A stretch of 64,000 bases of DNA from Pectinophora gossypiella (taxonomy: Eukaryota > Arthropoda > Insecta > Lepidoptera > Gelechiidae): contig NC_065404.1 in the NCBI RefSeq assembly GCF_024362695.1, positions 11,014,604 to 11,078,603 on the forward strand. The letters run 5' to 3'. The position numbers and the translations under genes were made by a program. Shown piece by piece: positions 1 through 10,300 of this stretch. Numbering within the stretch: the first letter of the stretch is position 1; each line of letters opens with the position of its first letter. The notes under the pieces are model-generated. The model had not been told where the DNA came from. It was given only the letters and a program-made list of their open reading frames with translations, and did no database searches.

Positions 1-965
1 TTGTTAGGGAAGTGATAGGCGAACACAAAATTCGAAGGGCATGGGAATTTCGAACGTGGGTTGTCAGCAAGGTAACCAGCCAGCACGTCCAGGAGCGATG
101 CCACCGAGAGGTTGATATACTTACACAAGTGATCTGTAGGGTCTCCTATCAAAGACTTCTTTCGTCCATTTCTCGCTTCCTAGTGAGCGTTAAAGCCGTA
201 TTTGGAATGATCCAATGCATCTTAAGCGAGGAAATGTTGACTGACGGCGCAGTGCGAATTTGCAGTTGTTGCAATAAGTTTATTTTCCGCCTTTGTTTAC
301 TCATTTACTATTCATTTATTAATATTTTTTTATTGATTTTTGGTACGAGAAAAATATTGCGGATTTTGGAAGTATAGGTCGGTACTATTATATCTTTGGT
401 AAGAAATAGACGCCCGTTTTCCTATGAGTTTTCATCGAAATAAAATTGATACAGTAAGAAGTTTTTATTTTTTTCGATTCCTCATAAAAATAACAATGGT
501 TTAAAGACAAATAAGAGACTTGGTGGGTAGAGCAAGGGGAAAGATAAAATTGGTGTAAGCAATCGCTATCGAGTATTCCATACTCATGCTAGTCCATAAA
601 CCACTAAAAGGTCCTATTAGCAATTTACATAAAATACTAGACTGAAAGGTAAATCCGTCTGAATTCGAGCAAGTTTTGAAGAACCGTAGTGAGACATGAG
701 TGGTTCATTTAGCGAGGCTTCGATCGTGAAGGTTGAACTGTTGACCCGCTCATTAACGGGTGACGAGGCGCACGATGCATTCGGATTTCAAGAGTCACAC
801 CTATTTGTACCCACCAAGTGCTGTTGGTTGCTGTTTTAAGCATTTTCCGCTTCGTCATTCTGAGGTCATTGTACCTACCTACTGCAAGTTATGCATTGTG
901 TTATGTATTTTTAAATTAAAGGATGCAGATCCTTCAAAATTGTATGTTAGTAGCAACTATCATAG
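1..965. other. Unique AT-rich stretch, no gene recognised
   Basis: A 121-codon open frame begins at position 12 on the plus strand but shows no family motif, and its second half is low-complexity hydrophobic sequence read from T-rich DNA. I see no splice-site-flanked exon and no repeat family shared with the rest of the window. Confidence 0.5.
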
Positions 966-1092
966 TGTTCTTCTATCGTGTGGGTTGTGAGGTGGATTAC
1001 CAACCTCAGCAACCCTGGTGTCAGCGTTATTATTGAGCCACCAGGCCCCTGACATGGCTCATGTAACGATTACTCACTTACATCAGTAAGTA
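966..1092 (-). mobile_element. SINE-A 3' fragment
   Basis: Minus-strand copy of the SINE-A 3' half. It carries the tail (CCCACACGATAGAAG type), the 'CAACCCTGGTGTCAG' block and the 'CCTGACATGGCTCATGTAAC' block seen in complete copies at 1326 and 37742. The tRNA-like head is absent, as expected for 5' truncation during target-primed reverse transcription. Confidence 0.75.
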
Positions 1093-1325
1093 CTATTATA
1101 CCTTTAAGTGATATCCTCCTATAGTCGTGGTCCTGACCACAAGTGCCATACATTGAATTAAAGGTCAATGACATGAGGTTAGTGTCAGTGAAAGTGTTGA
1201 CATAAACAGGCTATGTGTACGCGTATTTCCGCAATCAACCTTAGAAATTATGGAGCATACCCTACCCATGAAATGTTAACAGTATTTTTTAAGCTATTCA
1301 GTCTCATGTGATTTTAACACAGACT

Positions 1326-1667
1326 TACGGCCTCCGTGGTCCAGGCGTTGAGCGTTAGGCTCACGATCCGGAGGTCCCGGGTTTGAATCCTGGTGGGGAA
1401 ATATTACAAAAATTACTTTGTGATCCCTAGTTTGGTTAGGACATTACAGGCTGATTGTCCGAAAGACCTGATTGTCCGAAAGTAAGATGAAAGTGCTTCG
1501 GAAAGCACGTTAAGCTGTTGGTCCCGGTAACTACTTATTGATGTAAGTAAGTAGTCGTTACATGAGTCATGTCAGGGGCCTTTGGCGGCTCAATAGCAAC
1601 CCTGATACTAGGAGACACCTGAGGTGGATTGCCAACCTCATTAACCCACACGAGGGAAGAAGAAGAC
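1326..1667 (+). mobile_element. SINE-A, near full length
   Basis: tRNA-derived SINE. The head has a recognisable A box around 'TGGTCCAGGCGTTGAG' and a B box around 'GGTTTGAATCC', followed by the conserved 'ACTTTGTGATCCCTAGTTTG' body, the 'TTAAGCTGTTGGTCCCGG' block and a tail ending in AGAAGAAG. It shares its full length with the copies at 8342, 25045, 37742 and 42401. The head is too degenerate, and too firmly joined to a repeat body, to be a functional tRNA gene. Confidence 0.85.
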
Positions 1668-2147
1668 AGACTTTCTCCTACCTCTACCTAGGTATTTTAA
1701 TACGTCTGTGACGTAAATTAGTCTGGAAAGCGAACATTGACAGATTTGTGATACTTAATATAAATAACATTGATGAAATAAACGCTGAATTAAAACTCCT
1801 GCTATTTGGTTACCAACCAAAACGACTCAGTGAGACTTCTACAACAGCTTCATTCTGAAGAGATATGTAGCATACTCCAGTATACCGTTCCGCTGAGCGT
1901 ATGAGGTGTCTTGGCTGTTCGCCAAACCAGTTGTCAGAAACTTCAAGCCGCTCGATTTTAAAGCTAGTGATTATTGACATCATTAACCAGGGTTGACAGA
2001 TCGCTTTATTTTTGAAATGAAATCTACCATGCTACTTACTTCTTAAAAATTTAAACACACTTAAACGCTACCTATAGCCAAACTCAACCAGAATTCCTCA
2101 TAAAAATAAAGTTCCACGAATTAATAAAGTATTTTTTATTAAATGGT
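1668..2147. other. Unique sequence, no gene recognised
   Basis: No open frame of note, no repeat family shared with the rest of the window, and no regulatory motif I can support. Confidence 0.5.
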
Positions 2148-2321
2148 CAATACATACGTACATAAACTCACGCCTATTTCCCATCGGGGTAAGCAAACAC
2201 TATGGAATTACATTTGCTTCGATCCTGACATACTTCTCTTGTTTCCTCTACATTCATCAATCGTATCATACACGCACGCCGGTTCCGAGTAGATCTTATT
2301 GAACCTTTTTTAAGGACATCT
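2148..2321 (-). pseudogene. LINE-a 3' end (C-terminal ORF relic)
   Basis: Read on the minus strand this is the last part of a non-LTR retrotransposon ORF plus its short 3' tail. It matches the copies at 6274, 34578, 61375 and 61832 over the block coding for 'RACMKRLMNVEEAREV' and 'YPGGK', and ends in a TATG-type tandem tail at its plus-strand left edge. Heavily 5' truncated; no function expected. Confidence 0.7.
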
Positions 2322-2946
2322 TTTTTTTTGTCAAAATAGTAGTATTTGTTTCTCCTTACTATTTACAGTGTAGTAAAAATGTTCATGTGGCCAATCGGAA
2401 AACTTAAATAAGTAATATATTATTTAAATGTTATATCTAGATTGTAAAATGCTTAATGGGATTACAGGCTGCATAAAATAAATATTTAAAACGTTATGTC
2501 TGTTGGATGTTTTCCCCACAATAGCCTTCTACTGAATTATTTTATCTGAATAGGTTGTGAACAGTATTTTTTTTTATGTGAACTGTAATAGATACATTTG
2601 TTTATTTTCCATTCAAACTTCAAAATACCCAGAGAGAGCATCGATCATCGTGTGGATATTAACATTCTATTTGCCGTATCAGCAGCGATATCTATTATTC
2701 AGTCTCAATTCTCTAAATAGCCTGTCAAAGCCTTTAAATAAATTTATGGGGAGCCACCAAGTGAGTGCACAGAATTTTACGGCCAACTGTTTATAGCTGC
2801 ATGGCAGTTTTATTCGCTTATGTAGGCATTTAATGGGTCGTATGTATCAGAAACATTGCAGAAAATGTTACCCTGTAACTCTATCCAGAGAATAATGTTT
2901 GCAGTTGTACAGTTTTCATTTGATATTTATCACTTTTTCGGATCAT
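2322..2946. other. Unique sequence, no gene recognised
   Basis: AT-rich sequence with a 79-codon open frame at 2557-2796 that has no motif or coding bias I can recognise. No shared repeat seen. Confidence 0.45.
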
Positions 2947-2960
2947 AGCGTCGTGTAGTT

Positions 2961-3199
2961 TTTTTTTTTTGACGTGACTTATTGTAGATTTGCCGCAGAT
3001 GGCATTAACTACTTGGCCGGACAAATGGGGAGCGCTGAAGGCTCTCACCCGGTACAACGTTTAAGACAACAGGCCTGAGGGTGCCCAGTTGGGCGCGAAC
3101 CTGAGAAAAAAATATTTGAAAGAATTAATCGACCCTAGTGGGTCGATAGCGATAAGCGCTGAATAAGGGAAATCGTCGACCACGCCGGCGGGGTCGGTA
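2961..3199 (-). mobile_element. SINE-E, long copy with perfect 14-bp TSD
   Basis: Minus-strand retroposon beginning near 'ACCGACCCCGCC' and ending 'AATAAGTCACGTC' plus an A-run (T-run at 2959-2970 on the plus strand). It is flanked by identical 14-bp copies of AGCGTCGTGTAGTT at 2947-2960 and 3200-3213, so the insertion limits are certain. The A-rich tail separates this family from the tandem-repeat-tailed LINE ends in the window. No RNA polymerase III head is obvious, so it could also be a short non-autonomous LINE derivative. Confidence 0.85.
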
Positions 3200-3213
3200 A
3201 GCGTCGTGTAGTT

Positions 3214-4080
3214 GAGGTGTTGTTCGCGTATGCTTTTTATCAGCTTTTTTTTATTACGACATACAGAACATAAATTTCGTATGATCTGGAGCAGCTATAA
3301 AAAGTGTACTTTAAAATAGGTAGCTATAATGTTATAACAAGTGTTATCTGTTAGAATAAAATGCAATATTATTTAAGTCGATATATTTACTTGTTAAAAA
3401 AAAAGTTATTACTTTTTTAGACATATAGTTAGGTTAGGTTAGGAATTTATACAAAGGAAATGTTAGGAATGTCTACAAAATATTGATTTTCTTTCATTTA
3501 TCCAGAATTATTCGATTTAATATTTTTAATCCGTATTTTTCTTAATCATTTATTATAATTTACAGTACCTATTCAAATTTGCAACATATTATTAGATTTT
3601 TTTGTGAAGTTGGCAAGACAGGCAACAAACTGTGCGCATTAGAAATACAGACAGAATAAGAAGAAGAATATAAACAGAAATCGCTACGGGGCAAACCTTT
3701 TATAGCGAGAAATGAACGTGCGTTCATCTCGTAATATTCCTTAGGAGGTAGACAGATGGAATTAAGTGCGATTTATTGCAGTTCAATATCCTCTGTAAGA
3801 TGAACAAATAAGAAAAAATATCACGTTATTTAATTTAAGGGCATAATGGTCCATAACATTAAAAAAAATCTAAAACTGTTAAGAAACGAAAAGCGGCGGG
3901 ATCCTAAAACCAACCAGAAACCAGCTGTAGGTATAATATATGTATGTTTATATAAAATAAAATGACTTTGCAGTGCGAAGTTGAATCCGCAATTTTAAAG
4001 CAGACAGTAATTTTAAAATAGTCTACAATGCATGTGGAATAGACATAAAAACTTTTTTTCACCAATTTTCAGTATATTTC
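3214..4080. other. Unique AT-rich sequence
   Basis: No gene recognised. It contains a three-unit TTAGG run near 3429-3443, too short to call telomeric. Confidence 0.5.
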
Positions 4081-4130
4081 AGTGACGCCAGGTAATGTGG
4101 CGCCGGGATCCGTGCGGGCGGGGCGTCACT
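4081..4130. repeat. GC-rich inverted repeat (AGTGACGCC arms)
   Basis: Nine-base arms AGTGACGCC (4081-4089) and GGCGTCACT (4122-4130) enclose a GC-rich 32-base centre. It abuts the ACGTGC array that follows and stands out from AT-rich surroundings. A stem-loop or a pair of palindromic binding half-sites are both possible. Confidence 0.5.
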
Positions 4131-4184
4131 AACAGCACGTAACTGCACGTTACTGCACGTAAACTGCACGTAATTGCAGTGTAC
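4131..4184. promoter_or_regulatory. Phased GCACGT / ACGTGC tandem array
   Basis: Four GCACGT hexamers start at 4135, 4145, 4155 and 4166, giving spacings of 10, 10 and 11 bp, close to one helical turn. On the minus strand each reads ACGTGC, containing the ACGTG core that bHLH-PAS dimers (Sim/Trh/Sima with Tango in insects) are known to bind. The spacing is directly visible; a binding role is inference. A short minisatellite with a unit of about 10 bp is the plain alternative. Confidence 0.4.
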
Positions 4185-4615
4185 GCGCACGGGCCTACGC
4201 GGTACAGCCGACGGATATAACAAACTCTGTTATTACACACGATAACCGTTTACCTACACCAATTCCATTCAGCAAACTTGTCCAGCGATTGGATTTCCCC
4301 AAATTCCATTATGACGGCTCTCGTATTTTGTAACTGCAGACATTTTTATAAAATAAACGGTTTTTGAATCTTTTATGAAGTGAAAACAATTGTAGGTAAC
4401 TGAAAAGTCGTTAGTTGGAATGACTAAATATTGTTTCAATTTGTGTAAATTTTTGAGCAGTGAACTGTATAATGTAGTATTTACTTTAAAACATTAAATA
4501 TCTGCATTGTTGAATATTTTTGTGTTTATTAGAAACGCCATAATAAAACAGCGCTTTATAGATCTGATGATTTAACCGTTTTTATTCGTTTTTACAATAA
4601 GATTCCCATTGTCAT
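4185..4615. other. Unique sequence, no gene recognised
   Basis: No open frame, repeat or motif I can support. Confidence 0.45.
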
Positions 4616-4903
4616 TCAGTATTGACCTTTGAACGGTTCTAAGACAGCAATTAAAAAGAAACTTTGTAAAAAAGGTAAGTAGTGATTATTTAGAAAATAT
4701 GAATGCTTAGGATCAACTGCCTGGGAACTGATATTAGGGAGCCAAATTACTAAATTGTATATCTAAATTGTAATTGTATATGTTTGTGTAATATTTGATG
4801 TTATTTTTTTTTAAAGAACGTCTAAGGTCGCCAAGGTTTTTCTTGCAGCTTCTTTTCCCCGGCTATACAGGTTGTGAGAAGCTGCAGTAGTTTTAGTAGT
4901 TTG

Positions 4904-5190
4904 AGGAGCTCGGTGGCGCAGCGGCAAACGCGCTCGGTCTGCGATTGTTGAAGTTAAGCAACTTTCGCGAAGGCCGGTCATAGGATGGGTGACCACAAAA
5001 AAAGTTTTCATCTCGAGCTCCTCCGTGCTTCGGAAGGCACGTTAAGCCGTTGGTCCCGGCTGCATTAGCAGTCGTTAATAACCACCAATCCGCACTGGGC
5101 CCGCGTGGTGGTTTAAGGCCCTATCTCCCTATCCATAGGGAAGGCCCGTGCCCCAGCAGTGGGGATGTTAATGGGCTGGTGTTGACTGAA
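4904..5190 (+). mobile_element. SINE-C copy nested in LINE tail
   Basis: The tRNA-like head 'GAGCTCGGTGGCGCAGCGG' is followed by 'TCTGCGATTGTTGAAGTTAA', the 'CACGTTAAGCCGTTGGTCCC' block and the 'TGGGGATGTTAATGGGCTGG' 3' end. Same family as 7109, 15151 and 50525. It lies within a LINE 3' end, so it is younger than that LINE insertion. Confidence 0.8.
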
Positions 5191-5195
5191 ACATA

Positions 5196-5298
5196 AAAAA
5201 CATAAATAGCCTATATATGTCCCACTGCTGGGCACAGGCCTCCCCTCAATCAAACACAGAGCATAGAGCATACTCCACCACGCTGCTACACTGCGGGT
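5196..5298 (-). mobile_element. SINE-B 3' end
   Basis: Minus-strand tail of SINE-B: 'CCCACTGCTGGGCACAGGCC' and 'ATACTCCACCACGCTG' on the plus strand. The head is missing. It lies directly beside the SINE-C copy inside the same LINE remnant. Confidence 0.7.
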
Positions 5299-5345
5299 TG
5301 GTTGGGTTACATACTGAATAAAGATATATTTGAATTTGAGTTCTA

Positions 5346-6083
5346 TGTTTTCTATTCTATACCTTTGTATGAGACATTTATTAATAAACGTACTATGCCT
5401 TTAATCAACCTCTCACATTCAAATATAATTTATGTAAGTATCCGTAATAAAGTGCCATTTGAATGCAGTTACCATAAAATAAGTCCGACAAATCCCTAAG
5501 AGTCTTGACTGCTGGGGCGGCCACTTGCTTAGGGGTCCCCTTCAATCCGCAGTGGAGCAACATAGTGGAGTATACACTCCTCGTCCGGGCATTGAGAGAC
5601 CGTGTCCTGCAGTGAACGTACCTACTTCTTAAGTCTTTTTCGTGACTTAGTTTTTTCAAGGTATGATGTATTTTTATAGTTCCCGTAGGATTGTACTAAT
5701 TTGCCAAAATTCTATTTAAATATTAAATGTACCCCCCAAAAAATTTATAAATTCTTATATACCAAAATGCATATCAGAAAATCGAATGTGTGATCTTTCG
5801 TCTAGCAGGAAGGCACTAACTTATCTACCCAACTATTTAGAAACATGAATATACTTGTAAATAACCCAAGAAAAAAATTATATGGCTTTTATGTTCTTCT
5901 CTTCTTAGCTCGTAAGTATTACAATGTTTATTCTTCCGTATTATGTCACGATTGTCTTTTGTTTTTTTTTTTGTTATTGTCAATTTTTTGCCAGAAGATA
6001 GGATGTTTTTGTGTTTCGCAATTATAATTCACACAGAAACACAAAGCCAGACACAACGGGAAGGTATAACAGAAAGCGCTAGA
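5346..6083. other. Mostly unique; degenerate SINE-B remnant at about 5510-5620
   Basis: A diverged SINE-B 3' segment is visible around 'CCGCAGTGGAGCAACATAGT'. Several short open frames here have no recognisable family. Nothing else supported. Confidence 0.4.
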
Positions 6084-6084
6084 T

Positions 6085-6175
6085 GAGGTGTGGGTACTTA
6101 GTTCATCTTGCGATGATTGTCCCTGTGACTACCCAATTGTGATATAGGCGTGAACTTGGTATGTTGTGTGCAATT
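6085..6175 (+). repeat. R3 dispersed repeat fragment
   Basis: 'GGTACTTAGTTCATCTTGCG' followed by 'ACTACCCAATTGTGATATAG' recurs, in either orientation and diverged, at 11768, 38190, 42295 and 53985. Family unknown; several copies end near a LINE-like 'GTTATGT' tail, which suggests LINE 3' ends. Confidence 0.45.
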
Positions 6176-6273
6176 ATTATTTTCGTTTTAACTTAACTAT
6201 TTTCCTTGTAAATATCTGTAGTGTATTCGCTTCAATATAATTATATAAATAAATATCGGCTCGTTGCCACACA

Positions 6274-6442
6274 CAAAGGTTTAATACGATCTACTCTGAA
6301 CCGGCGTGCGTGTATGAAGCGATTGATGAATGTGGAGGAAGCGAGAGAAGTGTGTCAGGATTGAAGCAAATGGAATTATATAGTCTCTGCTTACCCCGGT
6401 GGGAAATAGGCGTGAGTTTATGTATGTATGTATGTATGCATG
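6274..6442 (+). pseudogene. LINE-a 3' end
   Basis: Encodes, with a frameshift, the terminal 'RACMKRLMNVEEARE' and YPGGK-like region of a LINE ORF, then the 'GGCGTGAGTT' tail and a TATG tandem repeat ending about 6442. Strongly 5' truncated. Confidence 0.7.
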
Positions 6443-6709
6443 CCACACACTACGTATTCACTCCACCCCCGTACATCCCCGTACCGTTTACTTTTTAATT
6501 GTGGCCACCGCGTAGTACATTGCCCGAAACGACAGAATACATACCTATGTGACTCGATTATATCGATTCAAGTATTTTATAATATATTACATATTTAGTT
6601 ATATATTTACTTATATAAACACTACAATATCTATTTATCCTAAGCAAAGTGTTTGATGGTTTATTATTTACTGAATTATATAGTATTTTAAGCACTTTTA
6701 TTGTTCATA

Positions 6710-6915
6710 TAGGGTGTTAGTGACATCGTAACGAATACTGAGAGGGATGATTCTGACCATAATTCTGAGTTAATATCAAGTAAAATTTTGCATCACAAAA
6801 GTATAAAATTGAAAATAATTAAAAAGAACTTAAAAAAAATCATGAACTTTGCGACGGAAAATTCCAAGACTGAATCATCCCTCAAAGTTTTCGTTACGAT
6901 GTCACTAACACCCTG
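6710..6915. mobile_element. MITE-1, single palindrome
   Basis: A 206-bp nearly palindromic element with ends [C/T]AGGGTGTTAGTGACATCGT and its complement. The next inner blocks, 'CTGAGTTAATATCAAG' and 'GCATCACAAAAGTATA', mirror 'ACTTTGCGACGGAAAATTCC'. It corresponds to one unit of the composite form at 7428 and 13969. No coding capacity. Confidence 0.8.
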
Positions 6916-6957
6916 CACATAACAGTTAAAATAATAAAAGTAAGTGCGCAATGCAAA

Positions 6958-7020
6958 CATATGTCAAATTGCAATATTGCTTTCTTAGATGAATTGCTTC
7001 GATGTGGCCATTTTACTAAG
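6958..7020. mobile_element. MITE-2 half copy
   Basis: 'TCAAATTGCAATATTGCTTT' then 'GATGAATTGCTTCGATGTGG' matches one arm of the palindromic element at 16821-16958 and the copy at 40770. The other arm is missing. Confidence 0.6.
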
Positions 7021-7108
7021 TGACAAAGTCACAAAATACTCGTAAGTTGCCTAGCACACCAATGCGTAGACAACCAAAGAGTCCTTATTTGTAACACTTC
7101 AACACGTG

Positions 7109-7409
7109 TCATCATCATCATCATCATCAGCCCATTAACGTCCCCATTGCTGGGGCACGGGCCTTCCCTATGGATGGATAGGGAGATCGGGCCTTAAACC
7201 ATCACGCGGGCCCAGTGCGGATTGATGGTTATTAACGACTGCTAATGCAGCCGGGACCAACGGCTTAACGTGCCTTCCGAAGCACGGACGAGCTCGAGAT
7301 GAAACCTTTTTTTTGTGGTCATCCATCCTGTGACCGGCCTTTGCGAAAGTTGCTTTACTTCAACAATCGCAGACCGAGCGCGTTTAACGTTGCGCCACCG
7401 AGCTCCTCA
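7109..7409 (-). mobile_element. SINE-C, near full length
   Basis: Minus-strand copy; the left edge is the (ATG)n tail (CATCATCAT on the plus strand) and the right edge is the tRNA-like head (CGCCACCGAGCTCCTC). The open frame at 7299-7544 is created by this SINE and is not a gene. Imperfect flanks CAACACGTGT and CAACGCGTAT may be the decayed TSD. Confidence 0.85.
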
Positions 7410-7427
7410 ACGCGTATATTAAGTATA

Positions 7428-7918
7428 CAGGGTATTAGTGACATCGTAACGAAAACTTTGAGGGGTGATTCAGGCCATGATTCTGAGTTGATATCAAGTA
7501 GAAATTTCCGTCGCAAAAGTATGGATTGGAAAATACTTAATTAAAAAGAAAAGAAAAATTTTCATGAATTTTTGACACGAAATTCCACTTGATATCAACT
7601 CAGAATCATGGTCTGAACCATCCCCCTCAGTATTCGTTACGGTGTCATTAACACCCATACCTACTTATATGGCTACTGTATGTACTTGTACGGGGTGTAA
7701 GTGTCATCGTAACGAATACTGAGAGGGATGATTCATCTGATTATTCTGAGTTAATATCAAATGGTATTTTCCATCGCAAAAGTATAGAATTGAAAATATT
7801 TAAAAAATACTAAAAAAAAATCATGAATTTTGCGACGGAAAATTCCACTTGATTTTAACTCAGAATCATGGTCTGAATCAACCCCCTCAGTATTCGTTAC
7901 GATGTCACTAACACCCAG
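7428..7918. mobile_element. MITE-1 composite (twin palindrome), TATA-flanked
   Basis: Two palindromic units joined by a short spacer ('CATACCTACTTATATGGCTA'). The outer ends are CAGGGTATTAGTGACATCGT and CACTAACACCCAG, with TATA on each side (7424-7427 and 7919-7922). The length of 491 bp nearly equals the 492-bp copy at 13969. No transposase frame, so mobilisation, if any, needs an outside enzyme. Confidence 0.85.
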
Positions 7919-7929
7919 TATATAGTAAG

Positions 7930-8338
7930 TAAGTGTATTAAGTAAAGGGTGTAGTATAAGTGGCAATCACGCTGGGTCACTCAAAGGACATTGTACACTG
8001 CGGGTGCATTTCTCGGAAACAGTTACCGTGTCGCTGAACTCGCTTATTGGAAAACACGTCCGTCCCGACAATTTACTCGCAAACAAGACTTATAAATGTT
8101 AAGTTTTAACTTTTAAGTTTCAATCATATCGACTTGTGTTTTTGCGAATGAGTGTACTTTAAAATTTAATGATAGATAACACTATTTGTTTTACTTACCG
8201 GAAACCTATAAGTTAGTTTGTTGTACTAGCTAATAAGAAAATTACGTGGTTTAAGTATGTACCTTCTGTATTCTTTGTCTTTATAAGAAGTTTAATAGAA
8301 AATTTATATACTATTTGTTTATTAAAATTCTCCTTAAT
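7930..8338. other. Unique sequence
   Basis: No gene, repeat family or site supported. Confidence 0.4.
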
Positions 8339-8341
8339 AAA

Positions 8342-8664
8342 TGACCTCTGTGATCCAGTGGTTGAGCGCTGGGCTCATGATCCGGAAGTCCCGGGTTCGA
8401 TTCCCGGGGGGACATATCACAAAAATTACTTTGTGGTCCCCAGTTTGATTAGGACCTTACAGGATGATCACCTGATTATCCGAAAGTAAGATGATCCGTA
8501 CTCCAGAAGGCACGTTAAGCCGTTGGTTCCGGTTACTACTTACTTGATTTAAGTTTGTAGTCGTTACGTGAACCATGTCAGGGGACTGTGGCGGCTCAAT
8601 AGTAACCGACACCAGGGTTGATGAAGTTGATACTCCACCTCACAACCCACACGGTAGAAGAAGA
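8342..8664 (+). mobile_element. SINE-A, near full length
   Basis: Head 'TGATCCAGTGGTTGAGCGCT' (A box) and 'GGTTCGATTCCC' (B box), then the standard SINE-A body and a GATAGAAG-type tail. It is directly followed by an opposite-strand copy. Confidence 0.85.
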
Positions 8665-8665
8665 C

Positions 8666-8876
8666 GACCTCAACAACCCTGGTGTTAGGGTTACTATTAA
8701 GCCGTCAAAGGCCGCCTCTGAAATGGCCCAAGTAACGACTACGTGCTTACTTAAGTAAATAGTAGCCGGGACTGACTGCTTAACGTGCTAGAAGTACGGG
8801 TCATCTTACTTTCGGACAATCGAGTGATCAGCCTGCAATGTACGAAAAGAAGAACCGAGACTTGATCCCGAAACCT
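8666..8876 (-). mobile_element. SINE-A, minus strand, head degraded
   Basis: Tail-to-tail with the previous copy, starting 'CTCAACAACCCTGGTGTTAG' and reaching 'TTACTTTCGGACAATCGAGT' before losing similarity. The pair makes an imperfect inverted repeat of about 200 bp per arm with almost no spacer. Confidence 0.75.
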
Positions 8877-8879
8877 CGT

Positions 8880-9985
8880 TGATTTTAGAACAGTATTTTC
8901 GCTTTTCAGTTAAGCACGCCGCATTTAGCCGTACTAGCAACGTAGAGGGCGAATACAGCGATACATCAATCTTGATCAGAGCCCGCGGGGGACAGTGGAC
9001 TGCATCCGCCGTACGTGAGCGAATTACCAACTGGATTCAATGCTAATGCCGTAATAGACATTTTTGTACGGGAAGCCCGGTAATGCTGGTGATACACATG
9101 TCTATACTTACTAAAGAAAATACTTACATGGTATAGGTATTTTCTATTGGAATAAGAATATATTTTCACAAAAGTACTTACTATAGTACGCTAAAAGTAC
9201 TTACGTAAGTACTTATAAAACAAAATAAAAAAGAGAGAGTGAAAGAGTGGGTGTAAATACTATACACCTATGCCTACCCCTTTAGACGTGATGTTATGTT
9301 TGTACAAAAAAATCGTAAAATATGTTCGCCGCTTTAGAGTAAGTCTTGAAATGGCCTTTCTTTAAAATATTACGATACTATAAAACTAATTGCTATCTGA
9401 AAACCACAGTTTTGTGGCTTGGGTGACATTGAAAAATAATTTCGAAGTACAACTAGAATACATGTAAGTAATACTTTTATGCTCATTCATTAATGCTGAA
9501 ATTCCACATTACAAAAATCATATTGTAACTAAGAAATTTGCCACCTTTCTGTATTACATGTAAAAGGAAGCGGTTCTATTAAATTTCCAATTCTTTTAAT
9601 AGCGCTTTTTACACTTGCCAATCTATCCTGCCCGATGTGTCAAGGCCACGGACTTGCCGATCAGGATCGTGTAGTCTAACAGCAAATTGGTGGGGCGTAG
9701 CCATGGTAACCATGATCTCGAGCGAGTATGGACAGTAACCATGGTAACCGCAATCTCGACCTAATGTAGTAGCATCGATTTACCCAATTCCGATGTGACC
9801 TTGACGCATTATTAATTTAATTAGGTATTATTGATTGTTAATTATGTGGATTTTTTATTGGTTACTTTTATTTATAAATTGAAATTAATGATTGATATAT
9901 TATTCTGCATGACATTTAGGAATTAATATTATTGAGTTAAAATTTGAATTATGCTATTGAATTATTGTCAAGATCATATTATTAT
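8880..9985. other. Mostly unique; short R4 repeat at about 9236-9300
   Basis: 'GAGTGGGTGTAAATACTATA' plus 'CCTACCCCTTTAGACGTGAT' at 9236-9300 matches a second copy at 26660-26740. A doubled CCATGGTAACC motif lies near 9700-9740. No gene recognised. Confidence 0.45.
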
Positions 9986-9987
9986 GT

Positions 9988-10126
9988 TGATTTTTCAAGT
10001 TTAGTTTGTTATATGCATGACAATTTTAAATTCGTATGCCAATTCTTAGCTGAATGTGCTGAGACCGATGACAACACTGTAATATCTTGTAACACGCAAC
10101 ATTCACGAATAAATATTTTTGTATTA
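9988..10126 (+). repeat. R5 repeat, copy 1
   Basis: About 135 bp, nearly identical to 11958-12096 ('ATGCATGACAATTTTAAATT', 'GAGACCGATGACAACACTGT', 'CACGAATAAATATTTTTGTA'). The AATAAA near the end looks like a LINE or gene 3' terminus. The open frames here exist in both copies only because the DNA is duplicated. Confidence 0.65.
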
Positions 10127-10185
10127 AACAGTAGTAATTAGGTAAGTAGTAGTGGTAGATTGGGTAGTGTAATTACCGCTAATCT

Positions 10186-10300
10186 TACAATACAATACAA
10201 TACAAATACACTTTATTGCACCAAAATAAAAAGAAATAATTACAAAAAGTCTCTTAACTAAGTACATGGCAAATGGCGGCCTTATCGCTTAATCTTTTAT
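10186..10300 (-). mobile_element. LINE 3' tail with AATAC repeat
   Basis: The plus strand reads (AATAC)n then 'ACTTTATTGCACC' and 'GGCAAATGGCGGCCTTATCG'; reversed, this is a 3' UTR with AATAAAG and a tandem-repeat tail, as CR1-type elements have. Same family as 25241 and 31862. Confidence 0.7.

Larger units (their letters stand above)
4616..5345 (+). pseudogene. CR1-like LINE 3' end, interrupted by two SINEs
   Basis: The left part matches the copy at 49620-49966: a C-terminal ORF relic ('KTAIKKKLCKKG' in one frame, then stops), the 'GGGAACTGATATTAG' block, 'TTTTTCTTGCAGCTTCT', then the terminal 'CTGAATAAAGATATATTTGA' at 5310-5335. SINE-C (4904-5190) and a reversed SINE-B end (5196-5298) sit inside it, displacing the last 60 bases. 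Dead remnant. Confidence 0.7.

Noticed and set aside
12..377. 121-codon open frame at the window start
   Set aside because: No domain, C-terminal half is low-complexity hydrophobic sequence from T-rich DNA, no splice or start context that decides it.
7299..7544. Frame at 7299, and the similar one at 15329-15550
   Set aside because: Both are read through SINE-C copies; similarity between them is due to the SINE.
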